Source: Mycobacterium sp. WUMAC-067
Lineage (GTDB): Bacteria > Actinomycetota > Actinomycetes > Mycobacteriales > Mycobacteriaceae
Length of the DNA stretch: 34,080 bases
NCBI RefSeq assembly: GCF_020217485.1
Contig: NZ_JAEKMI010000047.1
Location: 1-34,080, forward strand
Direction of reading: 5' to 3'
The notes beneath the pieces are model-generated. The model worked only from the letters and a program-made list of their open reading frames with translations. It ran no database searches and was not told the DNA's origin. The translations under genes were made by a program, and so were the position numbers. This document shows, one piece after another, positions 1-7,453 of the stretch. Numbering within the stretch: the first letter of the stretch is position 1; each line of letters opens with the position of its first letter.

Positions 1-89
1 ACGGGGAACGCGCCCACGAACCCCAGCGGGTAGACCTGCCACCAGATGGCGTGCTGGACCCAGTCGGGTCCCGGCACGGCGCTGGTCAC
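1..89 (-). CDS. GH13 (alpha-amylase family) glycosidase, N-terminal fragment cut by window edge
   Basis: Only the first 29 codons lie in the window. Read from a GTG at 89, the peptide contains HAIWWQVYPLGFVGAFP, which resembles the opening (beta-alpha)8-barrel strand of GH13 enzymes (consensus like W.QVYP.SF). The GTG sits 10 bp after the ahpD stop codon on the same strand, so the gene is probably the third member of an ahpC-ahpD transcript or starts immediately after it. No catalytic residues are visible because they lie beyond the edge. The assignment rests on one short motif, and the start could be further upstream inside ahpD. Confidence 0.55.
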   Translation of the reverse strand, partial: MTSAVPGPDWVQHAIWWQVYPLGFVGAFP

Positions 90-99
90 GACGGCGCGA

Positions 100-636
100 T
101 CAGCCGACGGTCGCCAGCGTCTGGGAAGCGACAATCGCCTGGGCCACACCGGAAACGATCGCCGCGGCCTTCAGTGCCTCCTGGATGGTTTCCCGGCTGA
201 CACCGGCCTCGCGCAGCGTGTGCTCATGGGAAGCCACGCAGTCCGGGCATCCGTTGATCGACGACACCGCGAAGCACCACAGCTCGAAGTTCGCCTTTTC
301 CACACCGGGATTGGCGATGATGTTCATCCGCAATCCCGCGCGCAGGTCGTCGTACTTGCCGTCGAGGAATCCCCGGCCACGGTAGAACACGTTGTTCATG
401 GCCATGACCGATGCCGCTCCCAGCGCCGCGTTGTATGCCTCCGCGGACAAGATGTCGGCCGCCTCGGCGCCAATCTCGCTGAGCACCTGCGTGTTCCGAG
501 TCGCCGCGGCGCTCGCCAAGAGCGTGCCCCACAGCTGCTCCTCGTTGAGCTCGGTCGTGCGGGTGATCGAGCCCAGGTTGAGCTTGAGGTCCTTGGCGTA
601 CTCCGGCAGCGCTTCCTTGAGATTCTCTACGCTCAT
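100..636 (-). CDS. ahpD: Alkyl hydroperoxide reductase AhpD (adaptor disulfide reductase)
   Basis: 178 residues, the usual AhpD length. In mycobacteria AhpD carries electrons from dihydrolipoamide-type donors to the peroxiredoxin AhpC in the cytoplasm. The redox CXXC is C130-P-D-C133. H137 and E118, which form the proton relay around it in characterised AhpD, are present. Residue 132 is Asp where, as I recall, the M. tuberculosis protein has His; other AhpD families also vary there. An SD-like GGAGG lies just before the ATG at 636. It follows ahpC on the same strand with a 38 bp gap, so the two are very likely co-transcribed from the ahpC promoter. Confidence 0.95.
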   Translation of the reverse strand: MSVENLKEALPEYAKDLKLNLGSITRTTELNEEQLWGTLLASAAATRNTQVLSEIGAEAADILSAEAYNAALGAASVMAMNNVFYRGRGFLDGKYDDLRAGLRMNIIANPGVEKANFELWCFAVSSINGCPDCVASHEHTLREAGVSRETIQEALKAAAIVSGVAQAIVASQTLATVG

Positions 637-674
637 CTCGCCTCCTATTCAGACCCTACGGGATCAGGCCCGGA

Positions 675-1262
675 TCAGGCCGACTGCTTGAGCAACTCGG
701 TGGCGTCCAGCGTCGGGTCGCCCTTGCGCCAGTTGCACGCGCACAACTCGTCGGACTGCAGTGCGTCGAGCACGCGCAGCACTTCCTCGACGTTGCGGCC
801 CACCGAACCCGCGGTGACCGAAACGAACTGGATCTCGTTGTTGGGGTCGACGAGGAAGGTCGCCCGGTCGGCCACGCCGTCGGCGTTGAGCACGCCGGTG
901 GCCAGGCTCAGCTCCCGCTTGATGTCCGAGAGCATCGGGAAGGGCAGCTTCTTGAGGTCCTCGTGCTGCGCGCGCCAGTTGAAGTGCACGAACTCGCTGT
1001 CGATCGAGACACCCAGAACCTGTGCGTCGCGGTCGGAGAACTCGTCGTTGAGCTTGCCGAAGGCGGCGATCTCGGTCGGGCACACGAAGGTGAAGTCCTT
1101 CGGCCAGAAGAACACCACGCGCCACTTGCCGGCGTGGTCCTCGGAGGTGATGGTGGTGAAGTAGTCGTCGGGCTGCTTGGCGTCGACCTTGGACAGATCG
1201 CCCGCGATCAACGCAGTGAGCTCGTAGTCGGGGAACTGGTCGCCGATGGTCAGCAGAGGCAT
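675..1262 (-). CDS. ahpC: Alkyl hydroperoxide reductase subunit C (AhpC/Prx1 peroxiredoxin)
   Basis: 195 residues, full length. This peroxiredoxin reduces hydrogen peroxide, organic peroxides and peroxynitrite. The peroxidatic cysteine is C61 in FTFVCPTE. The resolving cysteines C174 and C176 lie in ELCACNWR, the unusual two-cysteine tail of mycobacterial AhpC that interacts with AhpD. AAGGAG lies about 7 bases before the ATG at 1262, a strong SD. The gene is divergent from oxyR with a 102 bp intergenic region carrying an OxyR-type palindrome, so OxyR control in response to peroxide is likely. Confidence 0.97.
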   Translation of the reverse strand: MPLLTIGDQFPDYELTALIAGDLSKVDAKQPDDYFTTITSEDHAGKWRVVFFWPKDFTFVCPTEIAAFGKLNDEFSDRDAQVLGVSIDSEFVHFNWRAQHEDLKKLPFPMLSDIKRELSLATGVLNADGVADRATFLVDPNNEIQFVSVTAGSVGRNVEEVLRVLDALQSDELCACNWRKGDPTLDATELLKQSA

Positions 1263-1364
1263 ATCCGCTCCTTATTTGGATTTACTCAAGATTAGCTTTC
1301 TGCCACCATGTTGCCGCCTACCCTTGTTGAAGTAAAGGTGATATTTCCCACTATACTTATAGGC
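1263..1364. promoter_or_regulatory. Divergent ahpC-oxyR promoter region
   Basis: These 102 bp separate the start codons of ahpC (minus) and oxyR (plus). They are much more AT-rich than the flanking genes, as expected for back-to-back promoters. Besides the main palindrome at 1356-1376, a small inverted repeat CTATA-CT-TATAG lies at 1351-1362. I cannot assign the -10 and -35 elements with certainty. Confidence 0.75.
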
Positions 1365-1376
1365 ATGTCCGATAAG
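1356..1376. promoter_or_regulatory. OxyR operator candidate, CTTAT-N11-ATAAG
   Basis: A 21 bp palindrome with perfect 5 bp arms, CTTAT at 1356-1360 and ATAAG at 1372-1376. It fits the T-N11-A rule for LysR-type regulators, and inner GG/CC pairs add to the symmetry. It spans the oxyR ATG at 1365-1367. OxyR bound here would be expected to repress its own gene and activate ahpC, as described for mycobacterial oxyR-ahpC regions. Confidence 0.75.
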
Positions 1377-2300
1377 AGTTATCAGCCGACGATCGCCGGC
1401 CTTCGCGCGTTCGTGGCGGTGGCCGAGAAGCACCAATTCAGCGGTGCCGCAACCGCTCTCGGGGTCAGCCAGTCGACGCTCTCGCAGGCCCTCTCCGCGC
1501 TGGAGACGGGACTGGCCACCCGCCTCGTCGAGCGCTCGACACGGCGTGTCTTCTTGACACCCCAGGGCACGGAGTTGTTGCCGCGGGCCCAGGCCGTCGT
1601 CGAGGCGGCCGACGCGTTCACCGCCGCCGCGGCGGGAACCTCGGACCCGTTGCGGACCGACATGCGGCTGGGGCTGATACCCACCGTGGCGCCCTACGTG
1701 CTGCCGACCGTGCTGGCCGGGGTGGCCGAGCAACTCCCGGAGCTGACCCTGCGGGTGACCGAGGACCAGACCGAACGGTTGCTGGCGGTCTTGCGCGAAG
1801 GGGCATTGGATGCGGCATTGATCGCCCTGCCCGCCGAGACCGCAGGCGTCAGCGCGATCCCCATCTACGACGAAGATTTCGTTCTCGCCCTGCCCCCCGG
1901 CCATCCGCTGGCGGGCAAGCGCCGCGTTCCGGCGACGGCGCTGGCCGACCTGCCACTGCTGCTGCTGGACGAGGGGCATTGCCTGCGCGATCAGGCGCTG
2001 GACGTCTGCCACAAGGCGGGGGTCCGAGCGGAGCTCGCCAACACCCGGGCGGCCTCACTGGCCACCGCGGTGCAATGCGTGACAGGCGGTTTGGGCGTGA
2101 CGCTGATCCCGCAGAGCGCGGTGCCGGTCGAGGCCTCGCGAAGCCGCCTGGGCCTGGCGCAGTTCGCGGCGCCGCGCCCGGGCCGGCGAATCGGCTTGGT
2201 CTACCGCTCGTCGAGCGGTCGCGACGAGTCCTACCGCCAGCTGGCCGCGCTCATCGGGAAATTGATCAGCAGCCAGCACCAAGTGCGCCTGGCGAAGTAG
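1365..2300 (+). CDS. oxyR: Peroxide-sensing LysR-type regulator OxyR, intact
   Basis: 311 residues from the ATG at 1365. An upstream in-frame ATG at 1308 would add 19 residues from promoter sequence and is rejected. The N-terminal winged helix-turn-helix spans roughly residues 10-70 (FSGAATALGVSQSTLSQALSALE). The effector domain contains C206 and C215, nine residues apart like the C199/C208 peroxide-sensing pair of E. coli OxyR. No frameshift or stop is visible. M. tuberculosis oxyR is a well-known pseudogene, so the intact gene indicates a species with inducible peroxide defence. It is divergent from ahpC-ahpD. Confidence 0.95.
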   Translation: MSDKSYQPTIAGLRAFVAVAEKHQFSGAATALGVSQSTLSQALSALETGLATRLVERSTRRVFLTPQGTELLPRAQAVVEAADAFTAAAAGTSDPLRTDMRLGLIPTVAPYVLPTVLAGVAEQLPELTLRVTEDQTERLLAVLREGALDAALIALPAETAGVSAIPIYDEDFVLALPPGHPLAGKRRVPATALADLPLLLLDEGHCLRDQALDVCHKAGVRAELANTRAASLATAVQCVTGGLGVTLIPQSAVPVEASRSRLGLAQFAAPRPGRRIGLVYRSSSGRDESYRQLAALIGKLISSQHQVRLAK

Positions 2301-2336
2301 ACCTGCCCGGCGGCCCCGCACCGGTAGGTTCGGCCT

Positions 2337-3038
2337 ATGGAAAAGGTAATCGCCGTGCTCATGCGCGCCGACTCCGACGACGATTGGTGCGCCCGGCAGC
2401 GGGGGCCGGTCGCCGATGCGCTGCTGGAGCTGGGTGTGCTCGGATTGTCGGTCAATGTCCGTGACGACGCCGTGCGCCAGTCGTTGATGACGCTCACGAC
2501 GCTGGACCCACCGGTCGCCGCGGTGGTGAGCATGTGGACCCAGCAGTGCTACGGCGAGCAGATGACGTCCGCGCTCGAGCTGCTCGCAAAGGAGTGTGAG
2601 CAGCTCGCCGCGTACCTGGTGACCGAATCGGTCCCGCTGAGCGCACCTGCCGTCGAGTCTGGTTCCCGCACACCGGGTTTGGCCAACATCGCGTTGCTGC
2701 GCCGGCCCGCGGACATGGACCAGGCGACGTGGCTGACCCGGTGGCAACGCGACCACACGCCGGTAGCCATCGAGACACAGTCGACGTTCGGCTACACCCA
2801 GAATTGGGTGGTGCGCACGCTCACCCCGGACGCGCCGGGAATCGCGGGCATCGTCGAGGAGTTGTTCCCTGCGGAGGCGATCACCGATCTTCAGGCGTTC
2901 TTCGGAGCCGCCGACGACGACGATCTACAACATCGATTGGGACGAATGGTGGCCAGCACGACGGCCTTTGGCGCCAACGAGAACATCGACACCGTGCCGA
3001 CGAGCCGCTACGTCATCAGCACGCCGTTCGGGGACTGA
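2337..3038 (+). CDS. EthD/DABB-like conserved protein (Rv1874-like)
   Basis: 233 residues. The C-terminal half (about residues 110-210) resembles the EthD/dimeric alpha-beta barrel fold: a hydrophobic strand (NIALLRRPADMD), then TWLTRWQRDHTPVA, then FGYTQNWVVRTLTP. This is like small ferredoxin-fold proteins that handle reactive or hydrophobic substrates. The N-terminal half (KVIAVLMRADSDDDW) may be a divergent second copy of the fold. No catalytic residue can be named. The ATG at 2337 follows oxyR by 36 bp. The next gene begins 10 bp after the stop, so the two are probably co-transcribed. The family call is tentative and the function unknown. Confidence 0.75.
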   Translation: MEKVIAVLMRADSDDDWCARQRGPVADALLELGVLGLSVNVRDDAVRQSLMTLTTLDPPVAAVVSMWTQQCYGEQMTSALELLAKECEQLAAYLVTESVPLSAPAVESGSRTPGLANIALLRRPADMDQATWLTRWQRDHTPVAIETQSTFGYTQNWVVRTLTPDAPGIAGIVEELFPAEAITDLQAFFGAADDDDLQHRLGRMVASTTAFGANENIDTVPTSRYVISTPFGD

Positions 3039-3048
3039 GGATGACACG

Positions 3049-3492
3049 ATGACGACACTGCGCGACGCCGTGGCATTGGCCGCGGCCGAAAGCGGACTGG
3101 CCGTCGTATCGACCGTTCGCGCTGACGGGACGGTGCAGGCGTCGCTGGTCAACGTCGGCCTGTTGTCACACCCGGCGAATGGTCAACCGGTCCTGGGGTT
3201 TACCACCTACGGCAGGGTCAAGCTGGCCAACCTGCGCGCCCGGCCGCAGTTGGCGATTACCTTCCGCAACGGGTGGCAGTGGGCGACGGTCGAGGGCCGC
3301 GCGGAGCTGGTCGGCCCCGACGACACCCAGCCATGGCTGACGGATCCCGATCGGCTACGAGTGCTGCTGCGCGATGTGTTCACCGCAGCGGGCGGCACCC
3401 ACGACAACTGGGACGAGTACGACCGGGTGATGGCTTCGGAGGGGCGCGCCGTGGTGCTGATCGCGCCGACCCGCGTCTACAGCAATGGTTAG
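3049..3492 (+). CDS. PPOX-class (split-barrel flavin/F420) protein (Rv1875-like)
   Basis: 147 residues. The sequence fits the pyridoxamine 5-phosphate oxidase-like split beta-barrel: GLAVVSTVRADGTVQASLVNVG near residues 15-38, GFTTYGRVKLANLRARPQLAITF at about 51-73, then WATVEGRAELVG. In actinobacteria this class includes many F420- or flavin-dependent reductases. The ATG at 3049 is chosen because it directly begins the conserved domain and lies 10 bp after the preceding stop; the longer upstream frame overlaps that gene. The cofactor cannot be decided from sequence by eye. Confidence 0.85.
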   Translation: MTTLRDAVALAAAESGLAVVSTVRADGTVQASLVNVGLLSHPANGQPVLGFTTYGRVKLANLRARPQLAITFRNGWQWATVEGRAELVGPDDTQPWLTDPDRLRVLLRDVFTAAGGTHDNWDEYDRVMASEGRAVVLIAPTRVYSNG

Positions 3493-3510
3493 CCTCGCTA
3501 GGCTGCGGGG

Positions 3511-4260
3511 GTGACGCTGCAGATCGATGACGACAACCGGGTACGCACCCTCACGCTGAACCGGCCGGAGGCGCTCAACGCCTTCAACGAAGCCCTCTAT
3601 GACGCCACGGCCGAGGCACTGCTGGCCGCCGCCGACGATCCCGAGGTGGCCGTGGTCCTGCTGACCGGTGCGGGTCGCGGGTTCAGCGCCGGTACCGACC
3701 TGGGCGAGATGCAGGCCCGCATCACGGACCCGGACTTCACCCCGGGCAAGCACGGCTTCATCGGACTCATCAACGCGCTCAGCGCCTTTCCCAAACCACT
3801 GATCTGCGCGGTCAACGGTGTCGGGGTGGGGATCGGCGCCACGATTCTGGGCTATGCCGATCTGACGTTCATGTCCTCGACGGCCCGCCTGAAGTGCCCG
3901 TTCACCAGCTTGGGTGTAGCCCCGGAGGCGGCGTCGTCCTATCTGCTGCCGCAGCTGGTGGGCCGGCAGAACGCCGCGTGGCTGTTGATGTCGTCCGAAT
4001 GGGTCGACGCCGAGGAGGCGTTGCGGATGGGCCTGGTTTGGCGGGTGTGCCAACCGGACGAGCTGCTGCCGCAGGCCCGCCACCACGCCGAAATCCTTGC
4101 CTCCCGGCCGATTTCGAGCTTGATGGCCGTCAAACACACGATGATGGAGCCGGTCCGCCCCGAGATCGCCGCGGCCACCGCGCGCGAGAACGCGCACTTC
4201 GCCGAGCTCATGGGTGCGCAAGCCAACGCGGCGGCGCTGGCCGATTTCAATAAGGGCTGA
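3511..4260 (+). CDS. Crotonase-family enoyl-CoA hydratase/isomerase
   Basis: 249 residues from a GTG at 3511. The crotonase oxyanion-hole segments are visible as GRGFSAGTDL (about residues 55-64) and NGVGVGIGATILGYADL (about 102-118). The two glutamates of true hydratases are not seen: the first aligns with T111 in GIGATIL and the QPE segment is replaced by CPF. E139 in GVAPEAASS sits where enoyl-CoA delta-isomerases carry their catalytic Glu. The general CoA-thioester fold is certain, but isomerase chemistry is more likely than hydration. The gene follows the PPOX gene by 18 bp on the same strand and may share its transcript. Confidence 0.85.
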   Translation: MTLQIDDDNRVRTLTLNRPEALNAFNEALYDATAEALLAAADDPEVAVVLLTGAGRGFSAGTDLGEMQARITDPDFTPGKHGFIGLINALSAFPKPLICAVNGVGVGIGATILGYADLTFMSSTARLKCPFTSLGVAPEAASSYLLPQLVGRQNAAWLLMSSEWVDAEEALRMGLVWRVCQPDELLPQARHHAEILASRPISSLMAVKHTMMEPVRPEIAAATARENAHFAELMGAQANAAALADFNKG

Positions 4261-4274
4261 AGCGGCGTTCGGCG

Positions 4275-4460
4275 TCAGGCCAACGGCGCCGTCTCTAACT
4301 TCGCCGAGTCGGCGAGGATCGCGCGCAGGGTGCGCCGGCAGCGACCGCAGTCACCGCCCGCCCCGCATGCGGCGGCGATTTCCTTGGAGGTCGACGCGCC
4401 CTGCGCGACGACGTCGCACACGGTTTGACTGGTAGCCCCGACGCACAGGCACACGTACAT
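4275..4460 (-). CDS. bfd: Bacterioferritin-associated ferredoxin Bfd
   Basis: 61 residues, typical of Bfd. The [2Fe-2S] ligands are C4-X-C6 at the N-terminus and C38-X2-C41 (GDCGRC), the BFD-type arrangement. Bfd reduces the ferric core of bacterioferritin so that stored iron can be released. The gene is divergent from bfrA, with two iron boxes between them. It converges on the crotonase gene with a 14 bp gap. Confidence 0.92.
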   Translation of the reverse strand: MYVCLCVGATSQTVCDVVAQGASTSKEIAAACGAGGDCGRCRRTLRAILADSAKLETAPLA

Positions 4461-4589
4461 CAGCGCACCTCATGCATCTGGGCATCCCCTTCGTCGACAA
4501 CTCGTCCGAGTGACCGGATGTCCGCCCCGCGCCTGGCCTCCCGGGGACTCGAGGCCCCGGCCGGAGGTGCCGAACGAACATGCCGCATA

Positions 4590-4608
4590 TTAGTGGAGTC
4601 TAACCTAA
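4590..4608. promoter_or_regulatory. IdeR iron box 1
   Basis: TTAGTGGAGTCTAACCTAA matches the mycobacterial IdeR consensus TTAGGTTAGGCTAACCTAA at 15 of 19 positions by my count. The right half is perfect. It lies between divergent iron-storage genes, which fits IdeR control; activation of bfrA by IdeR-Fe is known in M. tuberculosis. Confidence 0.85.
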
Positions 4609-4613
4609 CCTGA

Positions 4614-4632
4614 TTAGTGCAGTCTAACCTAA
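4614..4632. promoter_or_regulatory. IdeR iron box 2
   Basis: TTAGTGCAGTCTAACCTAA matches 15 of 19 consensus positions and differs from box 1 at a single base. The two boxes are 24 bp apart centre to centre, in the same orientation, on a similar face of the helix. Confidence 0.85.
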
Positions 4633-4799
4633 CAACAGGGTGCTTAGACTAGCTCGGCAACGCACTGAGCGCAGCCAAACCTTGCTAGAACATTTGCGGC
4701 GGCCGTGGCAAAGTGCTGCTACAGGCCGGGTTTGTGCGCTCCAGCCCAGCGCACCGACCGCGGCCGAACATGCCAGCCGCAGCCACCGTAGGAGTGAAA

Positions 4800-5279
4800 A
4801 TGCAAGGGGATCCGGAAGTTTTGCGTCTGCTCAACGAGCAGTTGACCAGCGAGCTCACCGCGATCAACCAATACTTCCTGCACTCCAAGATGCAGGACAA
4901 CTGGGGTTTCACCGAGTTAGCTGAGCACACCCGCGCCGAGTCTTTCGATGAGATGCGACACGCCGAGGCGATCACCGATCGTATCCTGTTGCTCGACGGG
5001 TTGCCGAACTACCAGCGCCTCTTCTCGCTGCGCATCGGCCAGACCTTGCGTGAGCAATTCGAGGCCGACCTGGCCATTGAATACGAGGTGATGGAGCGCC
5101 TCAAGCCGGCCATCGTCTTATGCCGGGACAAGCAGGACTCCACCACCGCCACGCTGTTCGAGGACATCGTGGCCGACGAGGAAAAGCACATCGACTACCT
5201 CGAGACCCAGCTGGAGTTGATGGACAAGCTGGGCGTGGAGCTCTACTCGGCGCAGTGCGTCTCCCGGCCACCCAGCTGA
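4800..5279 (+). CDS. bfrA: Bacterioferritin BfrA (heme-containing ferritin)
   Basis: 159 residues from the ATG at 4800, with AGGAG 5 bases upstream. Forms a 24-subunit cytoplasmic shell that oxidises Fe(II) and stores it. All ferroxidase ligands fall at canonical positions: E18, E51, H54, E94, E127 and H130. M52, the bis-methionine heme ligand shared between subunits, is present (FDEMRHAE). The gene is preceded by tandem IdeR boxes and divergent from bfd, so storage and mobilisation of iron are likely regulated together. Confidence 0.97.
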   Translation: MQGDPEVLRLLNEQLTSELTAINQYFLHSKMQDNWGFTELAEHTRAESFDEMRHAEAITDRILLLDGLPNYQRLFSLRIGQTLREQFEADLAIEYEVMERLKPAIVLCRDKQDSTTATLFEDIVADEEKHIDYLETQLELMDKLGVELYSAQCVSRPPS

Positions 5280-5315
5280 CGCGGGCGGCGGCGACGTAGG
5301 TAACGTCGGGCCGGC

Positions 5316-7388
5316 ATGACGAGCCCGAGAGCAGCGGTGACCCAGGCGACCCCGGCGGCGAATTCCGCGGCCAGCGGCGAGCTGATCAGTCCGCAACGGC
5401 GCAACCTGATCTTCGTCGCGATCGTGCTCGGGATGCTACTCGCGGCGTTGGACCAGACCATCGTCGCCACGGCGCTGCCGACGATCGTCGCCAACCTGGG
5501 CGACGCCGGCCACCAGTCCTGGGTGGTCACCAGCTATCTGCTCGCGTCGACCGTCGTCACCGCGCTGGCCGGCAAGCTTGGGGACTCCTATGGGCGCAAG
5601 CGGGTGTTCCAGGCGGCCATCGTCTTCTTCGTCATCGGATCGGCGCTGTGCGGGTTGTCCCAGTCGATGGCCATGCTGGTGGGATCGCGTGCCCTGCAAG
5701 GGATCGGCGGCGGCGCCATCACGGTCACCGCCAGCGCGCTGATCGGCGAGGTCGTTCCGCTGCGGGAGCGGGGCCGGTACCAGGGCATCCTCGGAGCGGT
5801 CTTCGGCGTCACGACCGTCATCGGTCCCTTGCTGGGCGGCTACTTCACCGACTATCTGACCTGGCGGTGGGCGTTCTGGATCAACGTGCCGATCTCGGTG
5901 GTCGTGATTTTCGTTGCCGCCGCGGCGATTCCGGCCCTGGGCGCGTCGACCAAACCGATCATCGACTACTCCGGAATCGCGTTCGTCGGGTTGGGCGCCG
6001 CGGGGCTGACGCTGGCCACCAGCTGGGGCGGGACCCTGTACGCGTGGGGCTCGCCGACGATCATCGGCTTGTTCGTCGGCGCCGCGGTGGCGCTGGGTGT
6101 TTTCGTGGTGGTGGAACGTCGCGCCGCCGAGCCGATCCTGCCCATCCGGTTGTTCGCCAGTCCGGTGTTCACCGTGTGCTGCGTGCTGTCCTTCGTCGTG
6201 GGTTTCGCCATGCTGGGCGCGCTGACGTTCCTGCCGACCTATATGCAGTATGTCAACGGCGTTTCGGCGACCACCTCCGGCCTGCGGACGCTGCCCATGG
6301 TGGTCGGGATGCTGATCACCTCGACGGGCAGCGGCATCCTGGTCGGCCGCACCGGCCGCTACAAGATCTTTCCGGTGGCCGGCACCGCGCTGATGGCGCT
6401 GGCGTTTCTGCTGATGTCGCGGATGGAGCCGTCCACGTCCACCCTGATCCAGTCGCTGTACCTGGTCATCCTGGGCGCGGGCATCGGGCTGTCCATGCAG
6501 GTGCTGGTTCTCATCGTGCAAAACACCTCGAACTTCGAAGATCTCGGCGTCGCCACGTCGGGGGTGACGTTCTTCCGCACCATCGGAAGTTCGTTCGGCG
6601 CCGCGATATTCGGCTCGCTGTTCGTGAACTTCCTCGATCGCCGCATCGGTCCGGCCCTGGCCGCCAGCGGCGCGCCGCCCAGCGCGGTCAGTTCGCCCGG
6701 GGCCCTGCACCGGCAGCCACCTGACGTGGCCGCGCCCATCGTGACGGCCTACGCCGATTCGCTCACCGAGGTTTTCTTGTGGGCGGCGCCGGTCGCCGTG
6801 GTCGGTTTCGTGCTGGCCCTGTGCCTGCGTGAGGTCCCGCTGCGGGACATCCACGCCAGCACAGTCGATCTCGGCGACGCGTTCGGCATGCCGACCACCG
6901 AGACACCGGACCAGATGCTGGAGAACGCGATCGCGCGGATGTTGCGCGGCGAAACCGGCATGCGGTTGCGCAGCATCGCCATGCGGCCCGATTGCCGGCT
7001 CGATGTGGCCGGCCTATGGGGGGTTTTGCGCATCAATCGCTACACGCAGGTGTACGGGATCGCCCGTCTCACCGACATGGCCGACTATCACCGGATACCG
7101 TTCGAGGTTCTCGAGCCGACGTTCTCGCGCTTGGCGGCCAACGGTTACGCGCAAAGCGACGGCGACCAGATGTGGCTCACCCCCGCCGGCGCCCAACAAG
7201 TCGGCTACGTGCACTCGCTGCTGGTGGCCTGGCTCGTGGACAAACTCGCCCGCTCGCCGGGCTTCGAGGGCCGGCCGGACCGCCGCGCGGTGCAGGCCGC
7301 GCTCGAACGCGTCGCGCATCGGGTTCTGGCCCAACGCGATTGGCATGAGGAAACGCCGACCACGGCGATCGGTCCGCCCGCTCGCTAA
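5316..7388 (+). CDS. DHA2/EmrB-type MFS drug efflux transporter with C-terminal winged-helix-like domain (Rv1877-like)
   Basis: 690 residues, about 180 longer than a plain 14-TM exporter. Family motifs are visible: LDQTIVATALPTIV in TM1, GKLGDSYGRKRVF (motif A loop) and GVTTVIGPLLGGYF (antiporter motif C). About 14 hydrophobic segments run to roughly residue 510. The hydrophilic tail after that contains, around 565-660, a pattern like a MarR-type winged helix: LWGVLRINRYTQV, then VLEPTFSRLAANGYAQ, then a wing-like QMWLTPAGAQQVG. It would face the cytoplasm. The role is probably proton-driven export of toxic compounds. The substrate is unknown and the tail function is unproven. Confidence 0.9.
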   Translation: MTSPRAAVTQATPAANSAASGELISPQRRNLIFVAIVLGMLLAALDQTIVATALPTIVANLGDAGHQSWVVTSYLLASTVVTALAGKLGDSYGRKRVFQAAIVFFVIGSALCGLSQSMAMLVGSRALQGIGGGAITVTASALIGEVVPLRERGRYQGILGAVFGVTTVIGPLLGGYFTDYLTWRWAFWINVPISVVVIFVAAAAIPALGASTKPIIDYSGIAFVGLGAAGLTLATSWGGTLYAWGSPTIIGLFVGAAVALGVFVVVERRAAEPILPIRLFASPVFTVCCVLSFVVGFAMLGALTFLPTYMQYVNGVSATTSGLRTLPMVVGMLITSTGSGILVGRTGRYKIFPVAGTALMALAFLLMSRMEPSTSTLIQSLYLVILGAGIGLSMQVLVLIVQNTSNFEDLGVATSGVTFFRTIGSSFGAAIFGSLFVNFLDRRIGPALAASGAPPSAVSSPGALHRQPPDVAAPIVTAYADSLTEVFLWAAPVAVVGFVLALCLREVPLRDIHASTVDLGDAFGMPTTETPDQMLENAIARMLRGETGMRLRSIAMRPDCRLDVAGLWGVLRINRYTQVYGIARLTDMADYHRIPFEVLEPTFSRLAANGYAQSDGDQMWLTPAGAQQVGYVHSLLVAWLVDKLARSPGFEGRPDRRAVQAALERVAHRVLAQRDWHEETPTTAIGPPAR

Positions 7389-7453
7389 CCGGTGGCGACA
7401 CCCGTTTGCGGACAACCCCGACCCGGGCCCTTAGGCGGGCGTACCATCACGCC

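Larger units (their letters stand above)
4461..4799. promoter_or_regulatory. Divergent bfd-bfrA regulatory region
   Basis: The 339 bp between bfd and bfrA hold no convincing gene. They contain two IdeR-type boxes at 4590-4632 and, at the bfrA end, an SD-like AGGAG (4790-4794) before the ATG. An in-frame extension of bfrA back to 4713 is open but would remove this RBS and part of the leader, so I treat it as non-coding. Confidence 0.7.

Noticed and set aside
100..636. Asp132 in the AhpD CPDC motif as a possible loss of function
   Set aside because: The residue between the cysteines varies among AhpD families, and the two cysteines, E118 and H137 are all present, so the enzyme is expected to work.
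46..1164. Long plus-strand open frame opposite ahpD and ahpC
   Set aside because: It is antisense to two unmistakable genes, has low-complexity Arg/Ser/Gln-rich translation and no recognisable domain. High GC content keeps such frames open.
5436..6854. 472-codon minus frame opposite the MFS exporter
   Set aside because: Composition is rich in Gly, Arg, Gln and Asp with no hydrophobic core. It is a shadow of the transporter codons.
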